DNA of 64,000 bases, taken from Neodiprion pinetum (Eukaryota > Arthropoda > Insecta > Hymenoptera > Diprionidae). The notes below the pieces were generated by a model. That model ran no database searches. It was not told the DNA's origin and saw only the letters and a list, made by a program, of their open reading frames with translations. Both the position numbers and the translations under genes were made by a program. Shown in pieces: positions 1 to 12,100 of the stretch (the first letter of the stretch is position 1; each line of letters opens with the position of its first letter). The stretch is from positions 24,499,598 to 24,563,597 of the forward strand of contig NC_060235.2 in NCBI RefSeq assembly GCF_021155775.2, written 5' to 3'.

Positions 1-284
1 TCAGAATTGCGATGCATAATTGGCAACTTTTTGTTGAAATCGAACAAAATTTTGTTGACTTCGACCCATAAGAAAAAATTATACGACAAATAAATCATGG
101 AGAGTGCAATTTTCAGGCCTTGAAAGGTCCTGTAAAATTCCTGAAATCTTATCCGTTGTTGTTACTGAATACCTTATGGGATACGCAAATCCGTAACGCT
201 ACGTCTCAATCGACTGTAGTTGCTGCACTCAACCTCATATAATTTTTAATGTTAATAACACAATTATCCGCAATGGAAATATTT

Positions 285-653
285 CTAAACTAGAAAAACC
301 GTTTTTATCACTGGAGAAGTGACATATATAGGTTTTATATTATTTCGGCCGAGCAGTTTCATAAAATGTACTGTAATGACTGTGGAAGATATTAATCCGA
401 TTATAACCCCGGTCAAACTGAAAGGACCAACGATGTCGTAAAATAAGTCACTTGAAGTGCACTTATTGTTAATAAGCATTGCATCGTCGAGCGTGATCTG
501 TATACTTCCGTCTTGGTAATTTCCGTCATGAAAAGTTTTGTTTATGTCATATTGGTTTATATTTTCATGTGTAAAAAAAAAATTCGGATGTACGAAAGTG
601 ATGATTTTGTGTTTAAGATATAATACTTGAAATGAAAAATAGATAAAACCCAT
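285..653 (-). CDS. Hypothetical small membrane-protein ORF, head-to-head with the SUCLA2 gene
   Basis: An open frame of 122 codons runs from an ATG at 653 down to a TAG at 285. The frame stays open further upstream, to about 686, without another ATG. The product begins MGFIYFSFQVLY, a hydrophobic start that could be a signal peptide or anchor. A polar middle with Asn-rich and acidic stretches follows. A second hydrophobic segment, about residues 80-103 (core LTGVIIGLISSTVITV), is followed by a basic tail. I recognise no family. Its start is about 205 bases from the start codon of the divergent succinyl-CoA ligase gene, so the two could share a promoter. Its length is unusual for chance in AT-rich DNA, but an intronic or random ORF, or the last exon of a gene entering from the left, is equally possible. 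Confidence 0.3.
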   Translation of the reverse strand: MGFIYFSFQVLYLKHKIITFVHPNFFFTHENINQYDINKTFHDGNYQDGSIQITLDDAMLINNKCTSSDLFYDIVGPFSLTGVIIGLISSTVITVHFMKLLGRNNIKPIYVTSPVIKTVFLV

Positions 654-857
654 GGAGAGACTTGACAATGACTTGTTTTTCGACAATTATAACGTAGTTT
701 CGAAATTCTGTCTAGATTTAGCCAGTACAATGCGCACCGACTGTTTCGAAAATTGAAGAGGGAATTAAAAACAAAACTGTTTGCTACGGTTCTATCGTGA
801 AACTGAAGTTGAAAGATTTTTACCTTCTCAGGTGCCGTAAATCACATTTATTATACA
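654..857. promoter_or_regulatory. Putative 5' flank or 5'UTR of the SUCLA2 gene, possibly bidirectional
   Basis: These roughly 200 bases separate the divergent hypothetical ORF from the start codon of the succinyl-CoA ligase gene. No clear TATA box or coding signal is visible. Promoter function is inferred only from position next to a housekeeping gene. Confidence 0.25.
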
Positions 858-3800
858 ATGTTGCCACGAGTTCCCTTCTTGTCACGGATCTTCACGCATC
901 CAGGTAGACTCAAGGTATGTTTTCAGATAGCGGAATGTTAATATAGTTTTTCGTCCTATAACAGAGAAGTTACATTATTTTTAAAGATTGATGTTTCCGC
1001 TAGCGCAAGCTTTCGAATATCAAACAAGCTTCCAATTCGACAGGTTTCCAGTACTGATCGGTCGGATGATTAATTCTATTCTAGGCCCTCTATTTTTAAA
1101 TGCTGATAGCTTGTATACAACCCAGGAAAAAAGTGACGAAAAATTTTTATTTTTATTATTATTAGAACAGAAAAAAAAACTGGACTGACGTATATTTATA
1201 CCTATTCGCTTTATTCTAGGAGACACAATACTTTTTATACCAGTATTTACAAGTGTGATGTTATTTCATTAATTTCAGCCTTATTTACCAGGGTTCATGT
1301 TTAATAATCCTTCTCGGGTGCATTCGCATTAAAGTCGGGAGACATACGCTCACGAATCTGTCTACATAAATCGACTAACCGTATTCCCAGGGTATTTTGG
1401 ATACTCAAAACCTCGAGATCCGGAGTTTCAAACCTGTCTGGTTACCCCATGCGATCCGAGACGAAAAATCAGACGACTCGCACATTTATAGTATGTGCAT
1501 TCATCACGTTTTGCATTTAACTTAGATCCCATCATGTCTGATGCGACCACCGGTAAGAAGTTTGAACGTGCACGAGCACGTGGCATACAAATTACTTAAG
1601 GAAGGTGGTATTCCCACTCCGAAATTCGGAGTAGCCAAAACACCCGATGAAGCTTCTAAATATGCCAGCGATCTGAATACACAGGATATCGTTTTGAAAG
1701 CTCAAGTCCTTGCCGGAGGTCGAGGGAAGGGATTTTTTAAAGGATCCAACATCGGCGGTGTCAAGATGTGTGAAACGTGAGACTGATAGTTTTTTTCAAA
1801 CGTCAACACGATTTTATGCAATTTCATTGTATAGAGGTGTAATCGTAGCAAAAATACGCAGCACCATAATTTAAACTCTAACTCATCCATACAGCAAACA
1901 GTTTACAAGTACCGTAGTTCAACTCGTGTTTAGAATGTGAGAGGATGAGTTGTATAGTAACGAGCATTAATTGGAGATTTGTACAGACCATCGGTTTGTT
2001 CACAGAGATTTTGAATTGTTCCGGAGAACTCGTCACTTCGGGTGTTTGTGGTGAACTGATTTCTCGCGCTCCGATTTTCAGGTCTATAACTTCGGTTGCT
2101 GGTGGCGCCCTCTGCGAGCGAAACAAATTTGTCGCGCGTTTATCACATTTTGATAGTGTATGAAGGCGAGTTTATTCTTCCTGCCATATATGAATCAATT
2201 ATTTCTATCCAAACCCATACAAATTCAATTTTATCTATTCCAATTTTTTTCCAAAATAACATAGTTTTTAGTTCATAAAGCAGTTTAGCTTTTTATTTCC
2301 TATAAAAATGCTTGGCCCAAAATATAAAACTTCTGATATCTAGTTTCAGCCATTGGGCTTTACTTTTTGCGATTGTGAATAAATCAGGTTGTGAAAAATT
2401 CGCAGTTTATGCTTAACTATGGAGTTAAGATAATAATATATCCGTTACACTCCAATCTGTAAAAACCCGTCATCGAAACTTCCTGAACGGACAATGAAAA
2501 TTAATATTTAAGGCAAAAAAAAAATAAATAAATAATGGGTTTCTCTTATTAGGACATTTTACGATCGAATTGCTAATATAATCGATTTGAATCGGAATGA
2601 AGAACTGCCCAACGGATGGAACTACACACCAGAAGCTTTATATATTAGGGCAAGATAGCATCTCTAAAAGTTTTAGCAAAATCCGTGATGCGGAGGTCTG
2701 ATAATCTCCTTGAAAGTAGCGAAAAATATGCGTGTGTACCTAGCCCTAAGAAAAATCAAGGACATTTTCTGCGAAAAACCAAAAAGAATGTACGATTATC
2801 GTAATGACGCTAAAGTGCCTTGGCAGAAACAATCAATCCTACGAGCAATGTCAGATTGATTGAAAATTGAAATCTTTGAAAAATGAATATCGCGACAAAG
2901 TGATGCATATAGCATGATATTTAATGAAAATTTAATTTTTTTCAGGCCAGAGGAGGCAAAAGATCTTGCAAATAAAATGCTGGGTAAATTACTTGTTACA
3001 AAACAAACGGGTGCCGATGGACGAATATGCAATGCCGTGATGGTAACGACACGAATGTATCCTCGCAGAGAATTTTATTTAGCCGTTTTACTCGAGCGAA
3101 CCTTTGGTGTTAGTACAAAATTATGATTTCTTCTTAAACAAGCGTGAATACGCTCGAAACATCTCATTAAAACATGTACTTTAGTTTACGATTACTTTTA
3201 TGGAAGCCATTTTGATACAGATTGTAGTATTTCCGAGTGAATACTTGTTCTGATTGACACAAAAAATAAAAATGCGGGTCAGAATATTTTAAATTTTACA
3301 ATTCTACGCATAGGGCCCAGTAGTGATTGCTTCGAGTCAGGGAGGCGTCGACATCGAAGAAGTAGCTGCGACAAACCCGAATGCTATAACGTACGAACCC
3401 ATTGATATAGAGGAAGGAATTTCCGGAGAACAAGCAGAGCGTATTGCTGTAAAAATGGGTCTCGAAACAGTTAAGAATGAGATGGCCGAGATTATATGCA
3501 ATCTGTATGAGTTGTTTCTTGCAAAGGACGCGCTCCTCCTTGAAATCAATCCATTCGCTGAAGATATGGTAACCGGAAATTGTAAATACACAATCAAGTA
3601 AACTAGGCTACATAATCTCTTTATGTTCTGGTGAAAGTTTCTTACGAGAATGTAACCACTTCTTGGTTATTAAAGTGTTCTTCAGAAGTATCTGTTTTGT
3701 GTAAAATTTTAAATGTTTTAACAAAACTTACGTATCAATACGAAATCAAAGCAACTCACCTCTAGTCATCTTATTCGATCATATCAGCTCCGTGGCTGTC

Positions 3801-6800
3801 GAGATCGCTACGTAATTTCAATCTTATACATTTTTTACAACGCTGATTTTAACATTCAGCTCATCCCTTGCGTGGTTATCAATATCCAGATGCTTCTGTT
3901 CGTAACAACTTCGTAAACTGATGTGCCAACATATACAGGGTGGCCACTCAATTCCGATCACGGAATTCCATGACATTTCCCGGTTTTCCCGGTTTTCCAG
4001 ACGGGTGGCCACCCTGATATATCACTTCAGGTGTAACTTATATGTGACATAATACCTTGTGAGCCTTTAATGTTCAAAATATTATCTTATGCAGGCTTGT
4101 TTTAGACAGTTTTTTTTTTTATGAAGTTGATTAGAAACTGATTATCGGCATAAAAATTATTCATTTTTGCACGAAACTTCTGTTGCCACACGCCTTTAAG
4201 TTTTTCACCGTGTTTACTACATTCTTGATTTGAACAGCCCGTGTATAAGAGCCGGTGTTTGACTGAAAATTTCTCAAAAATGAAACGGTCAAATAACTTC
4301 AAATTCAAAGTCATTACGTATGAATACTAAATGAATGGATCCTGAAAATTCGAACAAATTTCTACTGTATGCATGTGACTCCCAAACTTTCCAAGTTTAA
4401 TTGGAATTCGATAAATTATAAAATTCTAGATGCACTAAAGTAGAGCGTAGCATATTTTGCAACAAGTTCGGAATTCACCTTGTGCCGCAACCCATACTCG
4501 TTCACATAAACTGCGTGGCATTTTAATTCGGGAAGCACTGGTCGTGCCATTGATAGTGCGTAAAGTTGAGGTTAGCTGATTTACGCTCCATGTGACAAAG
4601 GGTAAAGTTGAGTTATTCGACAGTGCGCATGCGCCACAGAAACCCTAGTATGTAAATTATAACATTACAATTATGCGTATGCGCCAAAGTCGCTTGACCG
4701 CACTGTTGGGAAATGGGGCGCTTCACGCACGCCTTGGAAATCCAACTTCCGACGTAGATGTTGCTAAAATGAATATTTTCAGACGTTGCGCTAGATTGCA
4801 AATGCAGATTTGATGACAATGCAGAATTCCGACAAAAGGAATTATTTGCGCTTCGAGATTGGACCCAAGAAGATCCAAGAGAGGTTGCCGCTGCTAAGTA
4901 CGATTTGAACTACATCGCTCTTGATGGCAATATTGGTTGCATGGTGAATGGGGCTGGATTGGCTATGGCTACAATGGATATCATTAAGTTAAACGGAGGA
5001 GACCCAGCCAATTTCCTTGATCTTGGTGGTGGTGCAACCTTAGAAACGGTCAAGGAGGCTTTCAAGATCATTACTTCTGATCCGAAAGTACGTAACGAAA
5101 CGTTTCCTAATTTACTCATGTTATCAATAAGTTTTTGGTAAGCGATGCGTGGACCTGAAGTCTAGTCGCCTCAGGCTGTTTTCACTTTACGATCGTTGAC
5201 CCCCAGAGTTTAGCTCTAAAGCAAGAGAACTGTTATTTCTATGGTCGAGAGACTTGAAGGCAGCGGAAATATTAAGGCTATCTGATTTTTAAACGCCAAA
5301 TAGCCTCGGAATAACTTTCATAATTAAGGCACCAGAACTATATAACTGCGCGGTATTATCACCTGATATCTTAAATTCCTCGTGTAATGCAGATGAAAAG
5401 GAACAAGAAAATGATTGAAAAAACAAACACTCTAGTTGATTTGAAAAAATCATATAAAATAATTAGTGATATACAAGAAGAAGAGATAACGAACATAGAA
5501 GTCATTCCATACTGTGCTAGACAATTTGAACTTTCTTCATTAATTTTCAACCATTGACTGGATGAAATGACGCGGAGTAAGATTAGCGCAAATAGATAAA
5601 TCTCATGTATAACACATTTTTGTAAAAACTATTCAATGGTCACTCATTATTACCATTAGTACTTGAATGTGAACTTATGAGGTAGAAGTTATACCGTTGA
5701 AACTAAGCCGCCTATAAGTGTGAAAAGGGAAGCTTCGACTTGATATTTTTATAAAAATCTATGTTTCTCGATGAAATTTAGTATTATTGCTAACCGATTT
5801 TTGCCCCTATTCCATATTGTATATCGAACATTCGCAAAGAGGGATTTAGCAAAAAGTTGTTTCGTTTGAGAATCATAAATTTGAATAGAAAATGGGCAAA
5901 AAATTATTTTTGATACGAGACATCACTTTGTACCTAAAGTGGTATGCAAAAAAAAAAAAAATTAAATAAATATCTTCACCCATTCAGCATAAATACAAAA
6001 TAGAGATACAATTTCAGTGGTGGGTAATGTTGAAGTCTACTATGTTAATAAAACTAATATAACAATTGTAAAAAATATAATATGGAGGGAAATATATCTA
6101 CGATTGCAACCAATGAAAGTTTACTAAACTTCTGAAAATGAACACAAACTTCGCCAAATCAGTGATAATTCACTTTTTCGTGCCACTCCCTAAAATTAGA
6201 TTGTGTGTTCATATTTTTAATCTCATTTACCAATTACGTAATAAAATAGCTATAAAATGTAGACTCTAATGTTAAAGAATACATTCACCATTGACTGTTC
6301 AGGTAGATGCGATTTTAGTGAATATATTCGGAGGAATCATGAAATGTGATATTGTGGCTCAGGGACTTATTGCTGCATCAACCGACCTCAAAATTGATAT
6401 TCCCATAGTAGTAAGATTACAGGTAAGATCATATCGCGTAGTGTAATATCGCAAATTAATACACTATGACTCGGGAGTATCCTAACTCTTACGCTGCACA
6501 CTTGTGTATAACTCTGATACCATACCGAGGTCGTTGGAGACCCAACGACAAAAATCGTTGCGTAGAAACGGAGATATAGATTCAAATAACTTGAAAACAA
6601 TGTGGGATACTTTGTAACTATTATATTTCAAAGAAAATTAGTCATTCAAATCAAATATATATTTAAAATGTAATTCTTTCCAGGGAACTAATGTCAAAGA
6701 GGCAAAGGCTCTGATGGCGGCAGAAAAAGATGCTAAGATAGTTTCAAATGACGACCTTTCAGCTGCAGCTTATACCGTTGTCACAATGTCGAAGATTGTA

Positions 6801-6884
6801 AAATTGGCAAGATCCATTAATGTGAAGCTTAAAATGGAGGTACAAGATGAAGACAAAAGCTCCGGCAGAAAAAAGTGTCAATAA
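858..6884 (+). CDS. SUCLA2: Succinyl-CoA ligase [ADP-forming] subunit beta, mitochondrial
   Basis: Seven exons: 858-914, 1526-1776, 2946-3108, 3314-3581, 4783-5087, 6303-6422, 6684-6884. Phases close to 455 codons (454 aa), close to the usual family length of about 460. All introns are GT-AG. With the alpha subunit the product makes succinate and ATP from succinyl-CoA in the TCA cycle, in the mitochondrial matrix. Residues 1-30 are Arg-rich without acidic residues, as in a mitochondrial presequence. An ATP-grasp domain follows, with GGRGKG at about 83-88 and a GGVDIEEVAA segment. The CoA-ligase domain carries GAGLAMATMDIIKLNGG and VNIFGGIMKCD (about 354-364). The segments RDWTQEDPREVAAAKYDLNY and GNIGCMVNGAGLAMATMDII match the ADP-forming (SUCLA2) rather than the GDP-forming (SUCLG2) paralogue. 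The C-terminal tail is Lys-rich and polar. An AATAAA overlaps the stop codon region (6880-6885). The exon 4 donor at 3582 is the least certain boundary; it was chosen because it restores phase and the GNYVALD context. Confidence 0.95.
3931..4022. repeat. Short inverted-repeat element with CAGGGTGGCCAC ends
   Basis: The segment opens with CAGGGTGGCCAC (after ATATA) and closes with GTGGCCACCCTG (before ATATAT), so its ends are an inverted pair only about 80 bases apart. The AT-rich flanks resemble a short target duplication. It lies in intron 4 of the SUCLA2 gene. The interior contains repeated TTTCCCGGTTTTCCCGG motifs. It looks like a very small non-autonomous element. Related CAGGGTGG starts occur at about 38818 and 27457-27464 (inverted). 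Confidence 0.6.
4560..4640 (+). repeat. Partial copy of an interspersed repeat also present near 20.0 kb and 47.3 kb
   Basis: This segment shares the block AGTTGAGTTATTCGACAGTG, followed by CGCATGCGCC, with the longer copies at about 19990-20255 (minus) and 47225-47415 (plus). An upstream TTACGCTCCATGTGAC block resembles the other copies' TTACGCGCAATGACG. Only the right end of the repeat is clear here. It lies in intron 4 of the SUCLA2 gene. Confidence 0.4.
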
Positions 6885-9175
6885 AATAATAGAAATACTT
6901 TCCATATTCTTGGCCAAAAGAGAGATAATTTAAAACACTTCGCCGACCCAAGCGCGATATCTGTTCGTTTATCAAGCATATTGTTTTCTATACTGTTGGC
7001 CTAACTGTATGCGTGGAAGAGTGTGGCAGGTTTTTCATTGGTGGTGCTTTATTTCAGCAAGCACGCATAATTTGATAAAATTAGTTACGCACCGTTAGAG
7101 TCGTTATTATGTACGAGTATCTGAAAACCTTCTCTAGTACGAACTTTTCAGAAAGCTTTGTCCTGAGTGAAATAACTGAACCTATAGTAAAAGTGAATTT
7201 ATTGTAGAAAGTAAACTGTTGCAGGCCAATTAAATTAAATATACGCATATGTTAGTCCTACCTTGCATTTACTGTCGGCCGATGCTATGTGCAGTGTTAC
7301 CCCAACACAACAAGCTGCCGTAAGAACTTAACCCACCCTGGATCTAGATAAATTGCGCCTTCTGGATGCTGGAAGGGGAAATCGCAATCGGTGCGCCACT
7401 TACAGCCCTGCTTAAAAAATTCGGTACGATTTGATAGATCACAATTTGAATACTAAAGAACTAAAGAATATCATATGAGAATAGGATTCGTTTACAGGTT
7501 ACAAATGTATTGCGAGGGTTTAATCATAAATAACTTGGTATACATATGCCCCATAAACTTATTTGATTTTTTTTATCTCTTGCAATCTCATAAAATTCTT
7601 CTAATTTTTATAATGCATTGTAATCCCTTGTAATATTTTGTAATCACTATGCATTCATCATCTTACCTTTGCAATCCTTGGAATCCTTGCAATAATTTGG
7701 AATCTCCGTGTATATTTGATTCTTTATGTTTCCTTTGTAATCCTTGAAATCCGTATAATCTTCGTTATCGCGTTTAATGTTTGTAATACCTTGTGATTCC
7801 TTGTAATCTTGCGCACTTCCTTAGTAGTCTTTACACTATCTTTGAGATTCTTAAAATCCTAGTGATATTTGTAATTACTTGTAATCTTTGAATAATCTGT
7901 GTATAATTTATCTGGTAATTTATGCCATCTCGTTTTAATCTTAGCAATCTGCTTATAATTCATACAAACTCTGCATCCACTTTTGTAATCACATTTCTTT
8001 GCAATCCCTGTGATCTCTGTAATCAAATCGTAATCTTTGTAATCGTAACCACTGCATGCCATATTTACACACTTATTAATTCCTAAGTATATCGTGTTTC
8101 TGAGTTTGATATTACACCACATTACCAGAACTTTTATGTCCTACCGAACTGTTTTAGCACGGAGCTTGGACCGAGAAATTCATCAATCTGATCATTGAAG
8201 TTGATGGTTTGTTTAATTGTTGTAAGTTCGACTTTGCCGGGCGCAGCTGTCGCAATCTCGCACCAAATTTTAAATGTGTTCGCGATTCGAGTAAAGGCAT
8301 CAAGCACGATCGATATTAACTGAAACTATCAGAGGCGTATAGGTATACCTACACGTTCAGGTTGCTTCAACGTCGTTGTTTTCGAATAAAAATAGCATGA
8401 TTCAGAAATGCAAGTTCTTCATTGTATAATTATTAGTTTTTACAGTCAATGTATATTCAAGTAAGTACAAATGTTCCGGTCTTTCACAGACGTTTTCTTA
8501 GAGAATATGGAAGTCTGACAACGAGGTCACTCAACACGTAAGTTATCGTATAGTAGCAATGTAAATTAAGAATTTTTGTGCGTGATAGAATTTCAATGCA
8601 GCAAATATGAGTCACAGCAATTGAGTACTTGAGAAATATAAGGAGACAATTTTCTGAGACTATACGACTTGTCAGCATAACGTAACCTTTGTTAAAGGAA
8701 TTATAGTTGAATTATTTTTAAACCAACAAAATCTCTCACAATCAAGCAATTAGTTCAGAAACAGTGCCTCACCAGACTAGCTGACACTGAATAATACGCA
8801 TATTCGAAACTCTGCATTACTTATGGAAATCCAAAAAAATTTAGGAAATTTATTCAGAAGTTACTGAATGATTTCAAAATATATTCCATTAGTGCGTTCA
8901 CCGTAAAAGGATTCCCGGAGGATAAACAAGACATACCAAATCGCTTTCCCGAGCCTCATGATGGTCAATAAAAATGGGAAAAAAAATTGTCGGATAGCCG
9001 AGCGCATAACGAAACTGTACATCAAACAGTGCGCAGAATTACAGCTATTGCTCAACGGATCTAATAATAAATATAACATCGTTCGAACATTTAGTTTGTA
9101 TTTACCTAGTATTATATTATCATTATCATTATCACTATACTTAATATACGGTGTGATCTTCCAAGATAAGAACCA
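6885..9175. other. Intergenic region between the SUCLA2 3' end and the SLC22 3' end
   Basis: The two genes converge here. No ORF with recognisable protein similarity was found on either strand. The middle holds a degenerate TTGTAATCC-type array (separate entry). The rest is AT-rich unique-looking DNA and presumably includes the 3'UTRs of both genes. A possible extra polyadenylation context is the AATTAAATTAAATATA stretch near 7227. Confidence 0.6.
7575..8060. repeat. Degenerate TTGTAATCC-motif array
   Basis: About 480 bases are dominated by loosely spaced variants of TTGTAATC, TTGCAATCC, TTGGAATCC and TTGAAATCC. Read on the minus strand this is GGATTACAAGGATT-like. Spacing is irregular and the copies differ, so this is an old or degenerate simple tandem repeat rather than a fresh satellite. 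A short ORF through it (7859-8122, minus) is rich in Lys, Tyr and Cys only because of the repeat and is not called. Confidence 0.65.
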
Positions 9176-12100
9176 TCAAACGGGCCTCGATTTCTTTTTA
9201 ATACAAGGTACAGACCAAAAGTTTTGCTCTCTACAAAAGTCTTCACCTTCTTGAAGAGTCTGTGGCAAATCCTCCCCCATAGTTTCAGGTAAATGCAGCA
9301 CTAGAATTGATGCTACAAGTGACACTAGCGTAAGCGTTATCATTGGTAGTTTGTCCCATATGTGTGTCTGTGGAATAAAATTATTACAGTCAAATCAACT
9401 GTGAAAAATCTGAATTTCTTAATTTTGCAATCGACGCAGCTCTTCTTAGCTTAGAACTGACCAACTTCTATATCAATCACGTAGTTAGTGAGTTATATGA
9501 ATACTAAAATGAAAAACAAAAAAAAAATTACACTTGTTAACGTTATATGGGCTCGGAACGAATCCCAGTGGGAAGTTCTTAGGCTGGCCCCATCAAGGTC
9601 AGCCAAATTAACCACTTGTTTCTAATGAAATTGCAACTTTTTTTCATCGTTTCGTCATTTTTCAGTTTACTCCTAGGTTGACCCGTAGTGATTCTCAAGA
9701 GTGATGCTTTGTGTCACTTGGGTAGTCTATAATAGGTCGAAGTTATGTTCTTGAAATTTCATTTTTCTATTTTTTTCTAGTACAAATTTCTGAAAATTTA
9801 ACTTTCGGGTATTGTTGCCAATGGGTCGGAACTTAGATTTAATTCATTCTAAGGTGAAAATGTCTCATCGACTAAATTAGGACAATCGAATAGTGAATAT
9901 TGACCCATTGTGGTCCACTCTTGGTTCTCCCCTACACCTAACAGTAAGACAATGAAAATGATGTTTGTTTACTAAACGTTTCGGATTCTTGGCCACGTTG
10001 CATCAGAGATAAAAACGCTGTTGTCCAATCTTAATTAAAGTATCGGTCTCACTGAAAGTGCATTCTTAATTTCAAAATTAAGTAAACTTCCGACTTTGAA
10101 ACTTATTATTAGCCTGAACGGAGTTTGCAGTTCAACCTGAACGTCAGATTAAATCGTTGATGTTGAAAATTATTTTAATGTGTGAGTTTTGCGGTCAATT
10201 TGGGAACAAACATGTATTCCAAATTTTGTCTATTCTCTATCTCAGGAGCAGGTGGAATGGAAATATACAATACCTGTTTCTACTATTTCCTTGTAAGTGC
10301 AACTAATCAAATTTTCCAACAAAAAATCAGATACCTTGAATGATACCAGATTAGAAATGTACCGGATAATTTAGTCAAGAGAGAACAGTTCACAAAGTTT
10401 AACTGGATAGCTTATGGCATTTTATAATGCACCGATATCAACTCGCGTTCCTTACCATTTCGACAACGTAAGGTGCCGTCGAATGTGCAATGATGCCAAA
10501 AATATGAACAAGGGCAACGCCTTGGGCACGAGCGGGTGTCGGTAATACTTCAGCTGCATATTGCAGAGCAACGTTTGCTGCCATGTTCAACAAAAACCTA
10601 GCAGTCACTGCAACCACCAATGATGCAACGCCTAAAACATAAAAAAATGTATGTCAAATAAGATCGATAAGCTTCCGGTGCAATTGTAAGAGCAAGCTTT
10701 TACCTATTAAGTAATATGGCGAGTAACCAGAAATAAAAATTTAGGTGGACAATACCAGGATGAATCAGTATTTTTCTGTGAATAGTTTAATATTTTTACG
10801 ATATTTGTTGTTAGAAATTTCCAGGACTAACAACAAGAACGCAATTTTATAATTGTGGTATAATCGTATTTTCGAAAGTCTTGAAATACGAAATTTAAAT
10901 TGTGGTGAATAATTAACGTGACAGCCGGATACTCTACCTGTTTTTATGAATATCATTAAAAAACTGCAAACCGCTGTCAAAATTGTTGGAACGAAAGAGC
11001 AAGCACGTCTGCCCCATCGATCTAATACCAGAATAAGAAGAATCCCAGCTGGCAATTCAGTTGCGCTTGTAAGTGTAAATGACACAAACACGGATCCTGA
11101 TAGCGATTTCAGGGAATAAACGTGCCCATCAAAAGCCAATGCTGTCAGTGTCCTGGAAATTATTTACTCATTGTATTCGATCAAACGCACGTCTATAATT
11201 GATTCGAAAACCAATGTGAACCGCATTCGAAGCCAGAGTAACCTGCAGTATCCGAATGCGAGCATTTTTATGAAACAGCTACCCTCGTTTCTGCTGAGTT
11301 ATATCACAATTAAAATAAAACATCATTACGCGGTTCCGAATTAAAGACGTCGTCGACTTTAAGGTATCGTGGATCATTATTACGGACGAGATGATGAAGG
11401 GATAAGATTGTATTCTGTGTTATATGTGATTAAAGTTGTTTGTAACAAAAATATCCATTCGAAAAAAACTATATACCCAAAAACTGTGGGTTAAAAAAAT
11501 ATGGAAAAAACTGCCAGACGTTATTGAATATATAAATTTTAAAAAAAGTCTTGGTCAAAGATGATTCGAAACTTCTTAGAATACTCCACATACACGCCAG
11601 CCGATATCTAGTTATTCACACACTTACCAGAACAGAGTAACAAGAATCGTATGTTTCGCCAGGCGTCGTGTTTTAAATAAGTCTAGGACCGTAGCCGTTT
11701 GCTCCTCACGGTCGTCTTTCTCCTGATTGGCCTACATAAAATTGCCCAAGTTTTACAGATAAGTATGAAGAGACCAATCAATGTGGATTTTTGTGTTATG
11801 TTTACATGTATATTCATCGGTTATATATCTATGGTACGTGCGTTTGCAGGCACTGTCATATCAACTCATCGAAACCCCTGAATTATATGGCCATTGGTCA
11901 TACATACTAACCATAAATGCATCGTAAATAGCAGGATCTGGAGTCTTCTTATTGAATTGTGCGATTCTTTTCAATTTTGTTACAACTTTTTCCGACATAC
12001 CAGAGGTCATGTACCACCTTTAACAATGAAACATTTATTTCGCCGAAGTAAGAACTACACATAGTTTAAATTAGTTAACATTGATACAGAATATGTTTAC

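Noticed and set aside
858..6884. Alternative assignment of the first gene as the GDP-forming subunit (SUCLG2)
   Set aside because: The RDWTQEDPRE, KYDLNYIALDGNIGC and MATMDIIKLNGG segments match the ADP-forming paralogue better, as does the IEEGISGEQAERIAVKMG region.
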